64,000 bases of DNA from positions 36,366,501 to 36,430,500 of the forward strand of contig NC_073643.1 in NCBI RefSeq assembly GCF_029407905.1, written 5' to 3'. This document shows positions 31,721-43,642 of the stretch, piece after piece (the first letter of the stretch is position 1; each line of letters opens with the position of its first letter). The stretch comes from Bubalus kerabau. Lineage: Eukaryota > Chordata > Mammalia > Artiodactyla > Bovidae. Made by a program: the position numbers and the translations under genes. A model generated the notes under the pieces. That model was given only the letters and a program-made list of their open reading frames with translations, was not told the origin of the DNA and searched no databases.

Positions 31721-32896
31721 CTGCTCTTCTCTGTTTATCAAAGGTTAATATGTGGAAGGTAGAACTCGTGTCCCTCGGGGCCTCTGGAGAGACACTGAAA
31801 AGAAATACAGCAGGAAGAGTTTCTATGCAAGCTGAGGATGAACTTTCTCCATCATGGCTGGTTAGTTAAGCTTGGGAGTGATTGCCAAGGGAGGGGTGGA
31901 TACCCCTTTTGACATGAAGGATCCTCTGTGGGGATCTTTAAGACATAGCAGGGAGGGATGTCTCACTCCTGGGAATGGAATTTGGCTCAAGGCTGTCCAA
32001 ATGGCAGCCTTCACTCTGCATCTGGTGTCCAAATGGTGTGAGAGGAGCCAGGCCACGATCCAGGCCTTCCTCACCCTTCTCAGCCTGACCTCACCCCAGC
32101 CTCTATTCAGACCCCTGTGCCACAGAGCTGGACCTCCCAGACCTCCTCCTTGTCCATCCCCGACCTTGACTGACCCCTCCCTCTGGCTCTCACTTGGGTG
32201 TCTGCAGAGGGAACTGACTGAGGCCAACGAAACCAGGGCCGGCTTTGGGTGGGGAGAAAGGTGATGAAGTTCGGGGAGGGAGGGAAAGAGATGGGGGGAG
32301 GCCAGAGGAGCTATTTCAGAACACCCAGGGCAGGGCAGGGTGTGGAGGGCAGGATCCACCAAGTCTCCCCAGGGGAGGTGATGTTGCTCAGAGCACCTGG
32401 CCATAACATGACACCTCTGGGCCTGTGTGGCTTACGGAGCTGGGGCCATTTGAAATATTTCTGTAGAATATGGACTTTCTTCTTAATCTTACCAAAGAAT
32501 AGACCCTGAATTCTGGAATTGTTATTATACTGATCATGGGAAAAACAAGTCCACAGGCTCTTGGCGGGGGTGAGGAGGGTGGGGGTGGGAGTGTTAGGGG
32601 GACTTTAGTTATGAAATGTAGTAGACACAGTTTCAGCTCTAAAATCAGAGACAGTATCTCTCTCTCAGTAACGACCCTAAATAATTTTCTTAACCTTCCA
32701 GAGCTTCACTTGCTTTCGTGTACAGTATAGGAGTAAAAGCAAGACCTGCCTTGCAGTTCCTGGCAAGAGTGAGTGAGACTGCACCGCTGGCCAGTGCACA
32801 CACTGCAACCACACTCCTGCAGGTTATTGTGATGTAAGATAAAGAGGCAGACGATCTGGAGGAGCAGTGGTTTCAACAAAACTAAAAACAGCTTCT
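31721..32896. other. Single-copy stretch, G+C-rich in the middle
   Basis: From about 31870 to 32420 both strands are open over long frames (minus 32404-31862, 180 codons; plus 31872-32264, 130 codons). Composition is Pro/Ser/Leu/Gly-biased with no recognised domain, so I treat both as chance in G+C-rich DNA. An exon or regulatory element of an unseen gene is possible. G-rich runs (GGGGTGAGGAGGGTGGGGG) occur near 32568-32587. Confidence 0.4.
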
Positions 32897-32908
32897 ATTC
32901 TTGAACTG

Positions 32909-33175
32909 GAAAGGCAATGGCACCCCACTCCAGTACTCTTGCCTGAAAAATCCTGTGGATGGAGGATCCTGGTGGGCTGCGGTCCATGGGGTCGCTAAGA
33001 GTCGGACACGACTGAGCAACTTCACTTTGACTTTTCACTTTCATGCATTGGAGAAGGAAATGGCAACCCACTCCAGTGCTCTTGCCTGGAGAGTCCCAGG
33101 GATGGGGGAGCTTGGTGGGCTGCCGTCTATGGGGTCGCACAGAGTTGGACACAACTGAAGCGACTTAGCAGCAGC
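32909..33175 (+). mobile_element. Bov-A2 SINE, complete dimer with target duplication
   Basis: Two Bov-A units are joined by CACTTTCATGCATTGGAGAAGG-type text, and the element ends in CGACTTAGCAGCAGC. ATTCTTGAACTG flanks it exactly (32897-32908 and 33176-33187). Confidence 0.97.
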
Positions 33176-33187
33176 ATTCTTGAACTG

Positions 33188-34740
33188 CTTTTCAGGGCAT
33201 TTAAAATACTGACTTGCATTAAGAATAAGAAGAACCATTTTCTATTGCATTTCACAAATTTATTCAACCACAGCAATTTTTGGATCTAACATTCAGGGTA
33301 GAGGTTACCAACTGGCGGTCCATGGGTCAAATCTGGCTAACAGATGTAGAGATTTTTTGGCCAGTGCATTGTTGCTTTTAAAAGTTTCCTCTACTCAAGT
33401 ATAGCAAGATTTCACATACAGATGGCAAGATTACACATAAAATTTGACTTTTCGGCTTCTCTTAAAAAGTATAAAGGTTGGGCCAAGCTGGGTCATTTCC
33501 GCGTGGTAACACTTGGCGGGAAATTGGGTGGGCAGAGCTGCGCAGCAGCTGCCTACTTTAGATGGGGTGTGAGCTGTCTGCTCAGTCCACAGCCCCCATG
33601 ATATCCCAGTCTGCAACTCCTGAGAGTCTATTGCTTTTCACATGCTGAGATGTGGAATGTAAAATAATGTTTTGTCCACATGCCCCTTCATTTATGAAAT
33701 GTTAGACATCTGCTTATTAATTATGTCCATGATTTACTGAATCATCATTAAAAAGTATGAACCAAGAATAATTTAACAGAATGAGATTCAAAATAAATAT
33801 GAATCAGAAGTTTTACTCTCCACCCTTCACTCTAGGGGCCACTGAGGCAGCTTCTTGTACAGAATTGGCACCTGGTCAGGGCTCACGACTTAACTCTTAC
33901 ATGTCATTATTGATGCTGGGATATGAAGATGTCTAACGTCTTTGTTAAAGAAAAGCTGAACACGGAACCACCATGCCTATAGCCAACCCTGAGCTAAATG
34001 TCTTGTGTATCTGAACTCCTCCACCCATGCAAGCAGATTGTGAATTAAGTACTATTTTGCTTTCACTTGACTCTTGAAGATTACTTTTCCTTTCTTTGAA
34101 CTTTTCATGTCCAGTACCATAAAACAACAGTCTTTGGAATCCAGGATCTGCCTGAAATACTTCCTTAGGTAAATGTCCATCTGTACAAAGAGAGAAATCA
34201 GTACACAGCATTTTTTTCAAATATTAAAGTCTTGCTTTAACCAGAAAGATCTGGGAAAAAATTAGACAGCTGTGAAGGGACTCAAAGAGTCTCAAAGCAG
34301 TCTGTGTTTTAGTTCCTGAGAGAGGAGCATTATAGTGAAGAGTAACTGCTTGTGAAGTCAACTGAAGATTTCTAGATGAAAGGTCAGGCAGAAACATGTT
34401 TGAAAGTGTTATTTACTGTGCCAGTTTGGGGCTTCCTTTTCCAAGCTTTCATCCTCATCCTGTAACTAATTTTGAAAATAGTGGAAAGCTGTGTGACTGA
34501 TTAATCAGTTTTCTTTTTAAAAATCTAGTAAGGAAGTCAAGTTCAACTAGGTGTGAAAGTCCTCCCCACCCCAGCCTTCACTAGGACATTTTTAAGTGCA
34601 GCTTCAGGGGGTCATTGAAGACGTAAGGAATCCAAATTTCTTGTAATACTGCTACCTCCAGCAGCAAACACTGAGACTTTGGGCACCATAGATTTGGGCA
34701 AATGATGCAACCATTCCAGTGCTCTCTATGACATGGACCC
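33188..34740. other. Mostly single-copy stretch
   Basis: 33296-33400 (GGTTACCAACTGGCGGTCC, GTCAAATCTGGCTAACAG) vaguely resembles the ends of the hAT-like family at 10416 and 35101, but is too decayed to assign. The rest shows no gene or repeat. The minus frame 34220-33945 (91 codons) has no recognisable feature. Confidence 0.4.
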
Positions 34741-34754
34741 AGACAGTGGGACAA

Positions 34755-34980
34755 CCATATTGTCAAAACTGTGGGCTCTGAATCACCCCGGGTTCCAATT
34801 CCCACTCTACCACTTACTAGCTGCATGTCCACAGCAAGTGACTCAGCATCTCCGGGCCTCAGCTTTCTGCTCCGTAATAATAGTACCTCCCTCACAGAGC
34901 TGAGAAGAGAAAATGTGTGTAAAGTACTTGCCACAGTGTTTAGGCACACGGAAAGTGTCCAGCACACATTACTTATTGTA
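34755..34980 (+). mobile_element. MIR SINE remnant
   Basis: GGGCTCTGAATCACCCCGGG, TCTACCACTTACTAGCTGC, CCTCAGCTTTCTGCTCCG and GTACTTGCCACAGTGTTTAGG follow MIR order closely. It is one of the better-preserved MIR copies here. Confidence 0.85.
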
Positions 34981-35100
34981 CTGCAAACAATGAGTTATTT
35001 CTCTTGCTCTTCTGCTCTCATGATCAGAAATGTAGATGTCCTCCTTCAACTCTTTGAATCCCCTGTTTTTCAGCTGTTCTGACCCGTGTCTCCATTACGT

Positions 35101-35317
35101 CAGCCAAATGTTAGATACCTTTATCTGTGAAGGGCCAGATACAGTCCTTAGTGGACTGTAAATTCTCCATCACATTATTCATGTCTACCTTTGTCACTAG
35201 AAAGAAGCCATAGAGGACACAGAAGTAAATGGGTGCGGTTGTGCACCAGTAAAACTTGACTCACAAAAAACAGGCAGCAGCAGGATACGGCCTTCAGGCC
35301 AAAGTTTCTGCCCCCTG
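35101..35317 (-). mobile_element. hAT-like DNA transposon remnant
   Basis: GTGAAGGGCCAGATACAG, GAAGCCATAGAGGACAC, CAGTAAAACTTGACTCAC and AAGTTTCTGCCCCCTG are in order for the same family as 10416-10726, opposite orientation. It appears uninterrupted. Flanking 8-mers (CATTACGT and ACTTAGGC) match poorly. Confidence 0.65.
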
Positions 35318-36517
35318 ACTTAGGCTCTGTTTCTCCTCCAAAGGTGCACAATGCAGGCAGGAGAGGCCACTGGGAGAACCAAGTGTTTAGCATGTGTGCT
35401 CCAGAAGGAACCAGAGAAAAGAGCCTGGGCTTACATGGATTGAAGGGAAATGGGAGAAATGGAGTCCTTTCTCCCTGCAGAAAGTTAGCTAGCTTCTCTT
35501 TGTACAACAGGACAGTCTCAAAGTAGAAGGAACAATGCCACTGTGTGTGTACTGGAGGGAGGGGTGGAAACGGTGCTTGGTACAGCATCCGATGCCCGAG
35601 AGTGCTCCCCTCACACCCCTCCAGGCTGTTTGCCCACAGTGCTCAAATCCCTGCAGCTGGGGTAGGGTAGGGGACGTGGAGCCTGCAAATGTCTGCACCA
35701 AGGAAAGCTTTGAAATGGTTCTATCATTGGTTATGCCATATAGAAAAGGTCTCAAATATTCCTAGAAGCTTGCTGAAATCACCAGGAAAGGAGTACCTGA
35801 AAAAAATACTTAGTAGCATTTTTGCTTGTCCCACTCTGCCTGCCATACACTGCCTGCCATACGCTTTCAGATTCCACCACCTCTTCTGCAGGGGTAAGTA
35901 TCTTCTCAAATCATCAGTTCCTACTGAGGGAGATCACTCATGCCTCTCTTCTGTCTCCATCTTTCTCTAGAAGGAGAGAAGTCTCTTCTCCCCGCATCAA
36001 GCTCTTGAGTAGAGAAAGAAATACTTTCTCAGAGTGAGCCAGAGCAGCTTTTTCTAAGGGAAGGTACTACCTTTAATGCTCTTTTCTGCTCCACCTGCTC
36101 TGTTGTGAGATCAGGAAAACATCAGGAAGCTCTGAGTGCCTCATTTGTAAAAGTTCCTGAGTTGGGCTCTTTGTGTCTGGGAAAAAGGTCACCAAACTGG
36201 GTGGAGGCTTCTTGTGGTGAGATCTGCCTTCCTTCCACTCTTTGCTTTCCTCCAACCAATACTGAACATGTGACATATCTCTATAGTAGGATGCTAGACG
36301 TAAGCTGGTGGTAATTTGCTTACTTAAATATGAGGATTTTTTTTTTTTTTTTGATTATTAGAAGGGTCTGTGCAGTATTGTGCTGACAGTGAAATTTGGA
36401 TTCCGTCTTAAGTGGAGATGTTTTTCTTTTTCCTGCCATCCTAACTGGGGTAGATGTTGAGGAGATTACAAGGACACCTTGGAGCATGGATTCTGGTTTA
36501 TTTGATGTGGGTTCAGA
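35318..36517. other. Single-copy stretch
   Basis: Several 60-137 codon frames on both strands overlap one another and show no recognised domain. A duplicated phrase CTGCCTGCCATAC(AC/GC) stands at about 35838-35862. A T15 tract lies near 36338-36352. No repeat family recognised. Confidence 0.4.
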
Positions 36518-36706
36518 GCTTCCTGGTGGCTCAGCTGGTAAAGAATCTGCCTTCAATGCGGGAGACCTGAGTTCAATACCTGGCTTGGGAAGATCCCCTG
36601 GAGAAGGGGAAGGCTACCCACTCCAATATTCTGGCCTGAAGAATTCCATGGATTGTATAGTCCATGGGTTCGCAAAGACTCAGACATGACTGAGCAACTT
36701 TCACTT
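36518..36706 (+). mobile_element. Bov-tA SINE
   Basis: The tRNA-Glu head with A-box-like TGGCTCAGCTGG and B-box-like AGTTCAATACC is followed by the Bov-A body and a CACTTTCA end. No clear target duplication. Confidence 0.94.
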
Positions 36707-36805
36707 TCAGGTGATAATCAGGTTGAGAAATTTTCAGAAAATCATCTTCCCATCATCTGTGCTGCCCAGACAACAGCTCTGCTTCTTCAAACAAGATTGA
36801 TAATA

Positions 36806-36998
36806 GATCAATAGATAGATAAAAGTCGTTCAGTTGTGTTCGACTCTTTGTGACCTCGTGGACTGTACAGTCCATGGAATTCTCCAGACCAGAGTACTGG
36901 AATAGGTAGCCTTTCCCTTCTCCCCAACCCAGGGATCAAACCCAGGTCCTCCGCATTGCAGGCAGATTTCTTTACCAGCTGAGCCACAAGGGAAGCCC
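36806..36998 (-). mobile_element. Bov-tA SINE with GATA-type tail
   Basis: Complete minus-strand copy: ATAGATAGATA tail, then Bov-A body, then tRNA head ending GGAAGCCC. CAAGATTGATAATA flanks it exactly (36792-36805 and 36999-37012). Confidence 0.96.
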
Positions 36999-37012
36999 CA
37001 AGATTGATAATA

Positions 37013-37838
37013 ATAGATGCAATTCCCCTTAATCGGGAGATTTTGAGACTTGGATGAGGCTTAGAATCATCCAGAAGGTGTTTGAAAAGGAAAAAAAGAG
37101 AAAAGGAAAGTCACCTGGGCCCACCTCTAATGTAATAGGGCTCAGACAAGCCCTCGGAGGCTCTGTCTTTACCATGTACACTGCCCACCCTCCCCACCAC
37201 TCAACCAGTGTGAATGAGCTAGAAACTGTAGCTGGAGACATACTTACTTAACCTGAGCATAAAGTTTATAATGAACTAACTCTGAGACATAATTCCTCAG
37301 TCCTTAGGTGGATATTAATGAGCTGTGTCTGAAGGATCATTCTCCCCCAACCAACTACTGAAAAATTCTTCAAGGTTGAAATTTGGTTGAAATTCTTCAA
37401 CTAAAAGGGAAGAAGTCTAACGATTCAAGGAAACTTGAATCTGCTGTGCATTTTCACATACATATCTCATTTATATTTATCTATTTTTCTGATTGGAAGC
37501 CCATGGACTCACAAAATATGTAGACAGATTTTGAGGGGGACTATGAACTTTGAATGGGAAAAGGATTTTTTGTTGTTGTTGTTGTTTTACTAACCTCTTA
37601 CTAAAATTCAGTATTTTCTTCAATTTTAAGTCCAGATAACAAACTATTATATCAAAGGTACTTGTGACTTGATCACCAGATGAAATCACAGATATGTTTA
37701 TATTGCATCACTACTGTTGCACATATCTGAACATATCTGGTGTCATCACTAGTCTGAAATCACAATAGTCTTTAGACCCACTGCTTAGTCTTCTCATTTA
37801 ATGTGTTATGGAAACACATTTTTTTCTTTTATTTACTT
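37013..37838. other. Single-copy stretch with a (TTG)n patch
   Basis: A TTG trinucleotide run of five to six units stands at 37569-37586. The near-duplicate phrases GTTGAAATTTGGTTGAAATTC around 37374-37394 are a short local repeat. No gene seen. Confidence 0.4.
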
Positions 37839-38502
37839 ATCTGGTCCCATCACTGCATGGGAAATAGATGGGGAAACAGTGGAAACAGTGTCAGACTTTA
37901 TTTTTTTGGGTTCCAAAATCACTGCAGATGGTGACTGCAGCCATGAAATTAAAAGATGCTTACTCCTTGGAAGGAAAGTTATGACCAACCTAGATAGCAT
38001 ATTGAAAAACAGAGACATTACTTTGCCAACAAAGGTCTGTCTAGTCAAGGCTATGGTTTTTCCAGTGGTCATGTATGGATGTGAGAGTTGGACTGTGAAG
38101 AAAGCTGAGTGCCGAAGAATTGATGCTTTTGAACTGTGGTGTTGGAGAAGACTCTTGAGAGTCCCCTGGACTGCAAGGAGATCCAACCAGTCCATCCTGA
38201 AGGAGATCAGCCCTGGGATTTCTTTGGAAGGAATGATGCTAAAGCTGAAAGTCCAGTACTTTGGCCACCTCATGCGAAGAGTTGACTCATTGGAAAAGAC
38301 TCTGATGCTGGGAGGGATTGGGGGCAGGAGAAGGTGACAACAGAGGATGAGATGGCTGGATGACATCACTGACTCGATGGACGTGAGTCTGAGTGAACTC
38401 CGGGAGTTGGTGATGGACAAGGAGGCCTGGTGTGCTGTGATTCATGGGGTCGCAAAGAGTCGGACACGACTGAGCGACTGAACTGAACTGAGCTGAACTG
38501 AA
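37839..38502 (+). mobile_element. BovB 3' part
   Basis: Begins at ATCTGGTCCCATCACTGC and ends in a GAACTGAACTGAGCTGAAC tail. A single frame is open for 178 codons (37801-38337, first codons from flanking DNA). It is lost where GGCAGGAGAAGGTGACAAC has fewer bases than sister copies. No clear target duplication. Only the C-terminal region is encoded. Confidence 0.95.
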
Positions 38503-38504
38503 TT

Positions 38505-38745
38505 AATATTTGGCTGTGCTGCGTCTTCGTTGCTGTGCCCGAACTTTCTCTAGTTGCAGCAATTGGTGGCTATTCTCGAGTTGGGATGCATGGGCTTCTC
38601 ATTGTGGTGGCTTCTCTTGCTTTGGCGCATGGACACTAGGGCACATGGGCTTCAGTAGTTGTACCCTCTGGGCTCTGTAGTTCAGGCTCAGTAGTTGTGG
38701 TATATAGGCTTAGCTGCCTGATGGCATGTGGGATCATCAGGGAAG
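38505..38745 (-). mobile_element. CHR-type cetartiodactyl SINE
   Basis: TTTGGCTGTGCTGCGTCTTC, CTTTCTCTAGTTGCAGC, GGGCTTCTCATTGTGGTGGC and GCTTCAGTAGTTGTACCC are hallmarks of the tRNA-Glu-derived CHR SINEs of whales and even-toed ungulates, read in reverse. The head end is truncated near GATCATCAGGGAAG. Confidence 0.85.
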
Positions 38746-38808
38746 TCTCACACTTATTTATATATCAATTGATTTTAATACATTAAAATGCATTTAATAC
38801 AATTTAAT

Positions 38809-39093
38809 TGGAGAAGGCAATGGCAACCCACTCCAGTACTCTTGCCTGGAAAATCCCATGAGTGGACGAGCCTGGTAGGCTGCAGTCCATGGGGTCGCTA
38901 AGAGTCGGACACGACTGAGCAACTTCACTTTCACTTTTTCACTTTCATGCATTGGAGAAGGAAATGGCAACCCACTCCAGTGTTCTTGCTTGGAGAATCC
39001 CAGGGACGGGGGAGCCTGGTGGGCTGCCATCTCTGGGGTCGCACAGAGTCGGACCAACTGAAGCGACTTAGCAGTAGCAGCAGCAGTAGCAGC
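38809..39093 (+). mobile_element. Bov-A2 SINE, complete dimer with target duplication
   Basis: Starts TGGAGAAGGCAATGGCAACC, has two Bov-A units and ends in an AGCAG tail. AATACAATTTAAT is exact on both sides (38796-38808 and 39094-39106). Confidence 0.97.
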
Positions 39094-39169
39094 AATACAA
39101 TTTAATACATTGATAATTTTACTTCAACATGATTGGTTTTGTTTATAATCCTAGGTATTTTATGCATTT

Positions 39170-39475
39170 AAAAATGCAGTTCTTTTTCAATTGAGGTTTA
39201 GTTGATTTACAGAGTTTTATTAATTTCTACTGTACAGCAAAGTAATTCAATTATACATATACATGCATTCTTTTTTAATGTTATTTTCTATTATGATTTA
39301 CCATAGGGTATTGAATATAGTTCTCTGTGCTATGCAATAGGACCTTGTTATTTATCCATTCTGTATATAAAAGTTTACATTTGCTAATGCCAATCTCCCA
39401 CTCCATCCTTCCCCCAATCCATTCTTTCCACTTTGCAACCACCAGTCTAATCTCTATATCCATGATTCTGTAAAA
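39170..39475 (-). mobile_element. L1 3' end
   Basis: TAGTTGATTTACAGAGTTTT, ACTGTACAGCAAAGTAATTC, AGTTCTCTGTGCTATGC and TAGGACCTTGTTATTTATCC are the reverse complement of a ruminant L1 3' UTR. It abuts an L1 in the opposite orientation. Confidence 0.88.
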
Positions 39476-39479
39476 ACAC

Positions 39480-40105
39480 AATTCTGATTACACTCCTGGG
39501 TATATATCTGAAGAAAACAAAAACACTAATTTGAAAAGATACATGCAGTCCAAGTTCATAGCAGCATTGTTTATAATAGCCAAGACATGGAAGCAACTTA
39601 AGGGTCCATTGGCAGATGAATGGATAAAGAAGATGTATTTATATACAGTGGAATACTACTCAGCTATAAAAAGGAATGGAAATTTGCTGTTTGGACCAAC
39701 ATGGTTGGACTTGGGAGATATTGTGCTTGATGAAATAAGTCAGACAGAGAAAAATAAATAGTATCACTTATATGTAGAAAAAAATAAACCACTGAATATA
39801 ACAAAAAATAAGCATACTCACAGATACAGAGAACAAACTAGTGGTACGAGTGGGGAGATGAAAGGAGGGGGTGGCTAGATAGGAGTAAAGGATTCAGAGG
39901 TACAGACTACCATGTATAAAGTAAGTAAGCCACAGGATATGTTGTACAGCTCAGGAAATATATCAGATATTTTATAATAAATATAAATGGAGTATAACCT
40001 TTCAAAATTGTGAATCACTCACTATATTGTAGCCCTGAAACTTAACTGTTACTTAACTATAAATTTTAAACTATATTTAAAATAAAAAATAAATAAAATC
40101 CAGAC
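39480..40105 (+). mobile_element. L1 ORF2 end and 3' UTR
   Basis: CACTCCTGGGTATATATCTG, TTTATAATAGCCAAGACATGG, GGATAAAGAAGATGTATTTA and ACAGTGGAATACTACTCAGC, then a 3' UTR ending TATTTAAAATAAAAAATAAA. The 3' UTR differs from that of the neighbouring minus-strand piece, so these look like two separate L1 insertions meeting head to head. Confidence 0.88.
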
Positions 40106-40189
40106 AAGGGATTTATAGGTTTCCTGGACTGCAGATGGGATCTCTGGGGAAAAAAAAAATACAAAAAGGTTAATACCTGGTGAGATTAT

Positions 40190-40330
40190 CATTATCACAA
40201 TGAGTCCTAGAAGATGGCAAGGTGTAGTTACTATCGTCCTCTTTCAAAGGATGAGAAAGCTTAGGGAAGTCAAGTGACATGCCCAAGATGGCAGTAGTGG
40301 GTAACAGAGCCCGAGCTCCTATGGGATGCT
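40190..40330 (-). mobile_element. MIR SINE remnant
   Basis: ATCGTCCTCTTTCAAAGGATG, GTCAAGTGACATGCCCAAG and GGGTAACAGAGCCCGAGCTC follow the MIR core in reverse. Confidence 0.65.
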
Positions 40331-41404
40331 CAGGGTTCCCAACCGACCACAGTCATCAGTGTGGGAGGGAACACTGGCCCCTCCCTGTGCAGGAGCCAGC
40401 GTGTGAATTGGAGCAGTGGGAAAGAAAAAAAAAAACATTGAGGAATTCTTGCATCTGGGGTAGGCTTTGGAATAATCACCAGAACAGCCAGAGGATGAGT
40501 AGAAGCAAAGAGCTGGGCCTGTCCAACTGGGGTCCAGTGATTAATTGGTACAGGGAACACAGCCAAGAGCAGAGAAACCACACCAGATCTCCATCCATTT
40601 GTCCATGCCCTGGGGTCAGAGATGAAGCAACTGGAATCTTTTATAAAAGAGGAAAGTGTGGAATGTAGCCATTGGGGGAGTTCTGCAAGGAATTCACAGG
40701 TGTTTTCTTATTGTGCTTTGCCCTCCCTGAGGACCTCTGGGTGTGCTGTTCGAAATAAAGAGGAGGGGTGGGGTTGCAGCCAGGCTTTGCTCTGCGATCT
40801 TTCATACACCTCCCTGCCCCCACAGTCCTGTATTTTTTATAGGCTACAGAGGTTTCTGTTGAAATTTCAGAAGTCATGTTCACACCACAGGGATCTGGGT
40901 CACTGGGAAATCCGTTGGGCTCTTCAGCAAACATGATCAGGCAAATCCAGAGGGTCTTTGGGTCTTTGTGGGGGTCAGTCACTAGGGTCACCCCACTCTA
41001 GGCCATGAAGCTGACCTCTTCATCCTTCTTTAAGTCACCCCATCGTGGTTGTTCTGTAGATTTGGATTCAAGTGAAGATCAGCAAGCTCTTCCCTCTCTT
41101 AAGGAAAGAAAGCTCCAGAGGTTGGTTCAGCCCATTTTTTCCTGTTGAAATGCTGGTGAGAGTGTGTTGGTAATTGATACTCAGAAGCATTTAGTGACAG
41201 GGAAACACAGCTGTGGTGTGTCCAGAGGTCATTTTTTTCCCCTAACACTTACTCAAATTATGAAATGATGGAAGATTTGCAAAAGGTTTTTAAAAAATAA
41301 AACAAGAATCACTTTTAACTCATCACCCAGTAAAACCAATGTTAATATTTTGGTGCCTTTTCCTCTGGCTAGAAAGGTAGACAATTAGGCAATTTCTCTA
41401 CGTC
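40331..41404. other. Single-copy stretch
   Basis: The frame 40279-40668 (129 codons) starts within MIR sequence and has no recognised domain. 41225-41380 carries faint L1M-like words (TCATCACCCAGTAAAACCAATG). No gene identified. Confidence 0.4.
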
Positions 41405-41945
41405 CGTAATGTAGACCGTGTACAAGTACAACCGTTGGATGGATATTCCTCCATCAAGCAGTGGGGAATCTGTGTTCCTCTCCTGGAACTGAGTGAACCA
41501 TTGTAACTGTCTTGATAATAGAATGCATTGAAGTGACATTGTCTGATTTTCAAGGCCAAGTTATAAAAGGCAATACAGTTTTTCCCTGCTCTTTTTCTCT
41601 CTGGGGACATTTCCTTTTAGAATCAAGTCACCATTTCATGAAAACAAAACCCCTGCTGCATGGATAGGCCTTGTATGATGTTCTGGCTAAGGGGCAGTGA
41701 AGCCTCAGTCAAGAGTCGGCATCGACCCCCAGACACATGGGTGCATGGGACTGTAGATTAGGGCAGCCCCAGACCTCCTCTTGAGATTGTAGACCACGCA
41801 GAGTAGAGATGAGCTATTCTCAGTCTGCCCTGTCTGAATTCCTGACCCACACAAATTGTGAGCAACAAAAATTGATGACCATTGTTTGATGCCACTGAGT
41901 TTTAGGAAATTTGCTATGTAGCCGGAGTAACTGGAATATTGCTCT
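41405..41945 (+). mobile_element. Old mammalian LTR-like repeat, copy 1
   Basis: GAATAGAATGC-type text (AATAGAATGCATTGAAGTG, 41517-41535), AAGTTATAAAAGGCAATACAG, CACACAAATTGTGAGCAAC and CCACTGAGTTTTAGGAAATTTG fit one ancient mammalian repeat. 44400-44690 repeats the first half of the same order. Family name not assigned. Confidence 0.5.
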
Positions 41946-41989
41946 AACTCTTATAGCAAGACTGGAATAAGATCTCTGGAACTCTCTAA

Positions 41990-42107
41990 ATGAAGTTTCT
42001 CAGTTGTTTCTGACTCTTTGTGACCCCATGGACTGCAGCCTACCAGCCTCCTCTGCCCATGGGATTTTCCAGGCAAGAGTACTGGAGTGGGGTGCCATTT
42101 CCTTTTC
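41990..42107 (-). mobile_element. Bov-A SINE unit, truncated
   Basis: TTTGTGACCCCATGGACTGC to GGTGCCATTTCCTTTTCC is one Bov-A unit in reverse. No clear target duplication. Confidence 0.9.
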
Positions 42108-43634
42108 CATCCCCACATTTATTCTGATCCACTCTGGTATATCACCAAGCTTGATGTTTCTTGCATAGGTTTTTCTTTATCCAATTCTGTCAGGAGAACT
42201 TTTCCCATCAGTCTTTCTATTCTTTAAGTTTTGTATTTTCCTCAGTTTTCCCAGGTCTTTGCTGGGAATTAAGAGGCTGCCTCAGAGACTGCAAGCCAAA
42301 TGCTATTTTAAGCCAGATGTTAAATTGGCTTCTTTCAGGAAAGATCTAGCCAGTCCTTCAACAATTATGGACTAAGAAATTACTCAGACCAATACTGGGC
42401 TTTGCCCAAGTGAGTTTATTAAGAGAAAAGATGCTGTATGAAAGTTTTCTTAAAAAGGAAAACAAGGAAAAGAAAAAAAAAGAAATGCCCCCTATGCTTG
42501 AAGTTGAGACCCTTTGAGCCTGTCGGTAATGCTCTTCTCCAGAAAAATAAAGGGAGGTGGGAAGACCAACAAACCAAGAGAAAGATATAATGGCTTAAAT
42601 ACTAGGTGAAAAAATAGGCTCATGTTGTCTGATGAGAGATCCAGGATGTTTAAGATTTGTGAACCTAGGGTGCCAAGCTAGTCGCCAACACCAGCACTTT
42701 TGTACCTGTTTTTTGACATTTTTTTCTCAGATATGCAGCTGGCTCATTTCTTTTAGCCCTTTGCTCAAGCATCCTTATAAAATGTCCATAAGGTGATGAT
42801 ATAGTTTAGTTTGGTGTGGGGAATGGGGAGAAGACATAAGAACAACTCTGTCGCATTTGTATAAGGAAAATGTATGTGCCCAAACTGGTCCTTTTAGGGG
42901 GACATCTATTTTTGTTACATTGTGTAACTTAAATGTTACACCAAACTACCTCCTGAAACTCTATACATGTTTTTTTTTTTCATATTTCCATACTTACAGG
43001 CCATAGGGCTAGGAGGAAAAAAGAAAGCACAAATAGAGGAGAAAAATGGATAAAAATTAAATATGTGGATACCCAGGTTTGAATTCTAAGAGATTAAGTA
43101 CTGCTGAGTTAGCTCAGAGTCCCAATCAGAACAGATGACACATGCTGAATAAAATCATTTGGTAAGTTTTTATTTACAAAGGGTCTACTTATGGTGGTGT
43201 GGGTGGAGGGTACCACAGGGGATGGTGCAGAAACTGGGGCATGTCAGGAGTGAAGTTGTCAGTATCATGGCCTAAAAGGGAGGGTGAGGTTGCTGGAACT
43301 GAAAAAAAGAGACGGTCGCATAGAACAGCTTCCTGGAGAGCACTGTGACTTTCTGTTGAGACACAGTTGAGGAACTCTCAAAGGAGGCCAGAGAAATTAA
43401 TAGCCAAATCTCACTCCTCCTTCCTTTTCACCTGCTGGAAATTTCCACTGGCTCTACCTCCCTGGACCCCAGAGTCATCAGAGGCTATTGCACAAGTCCA
43501 CATACATCAGCTCCTGAGCAGACAGCAGAGTAAAGAGAGTAGTGGCTCTGGAGAGCAAAAGAGAGGTCTCCAGAACACTTACCACCCTACACATGTAAAA
43601 GTTTTCAAATTTGAGAAAATGCTTGCTTGAACTG
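42108..43634. other. Single-copy stretch
   Basis: A T10 tract stands near 42970-42979 and A-rich patches near 42465-42480. No repeat, no convincing coding frame. Confidence 0.4.
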
Positions 43635-43642
43635 CTAAGTAT

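Noticed and set aside
31862..32404. 180-codon minus-strand frame as a gene
   Set aside because: An overlapping 130-codon frame is open on the other strand, no domain is recognisable, and composition matches chance openness in G+C-rich DNA.
35175..35588. 137-codon minus-strand frame as a gene
   Set aside because: It runs through a hAT-like repeat and single-copy DNA with no recognisable domain.
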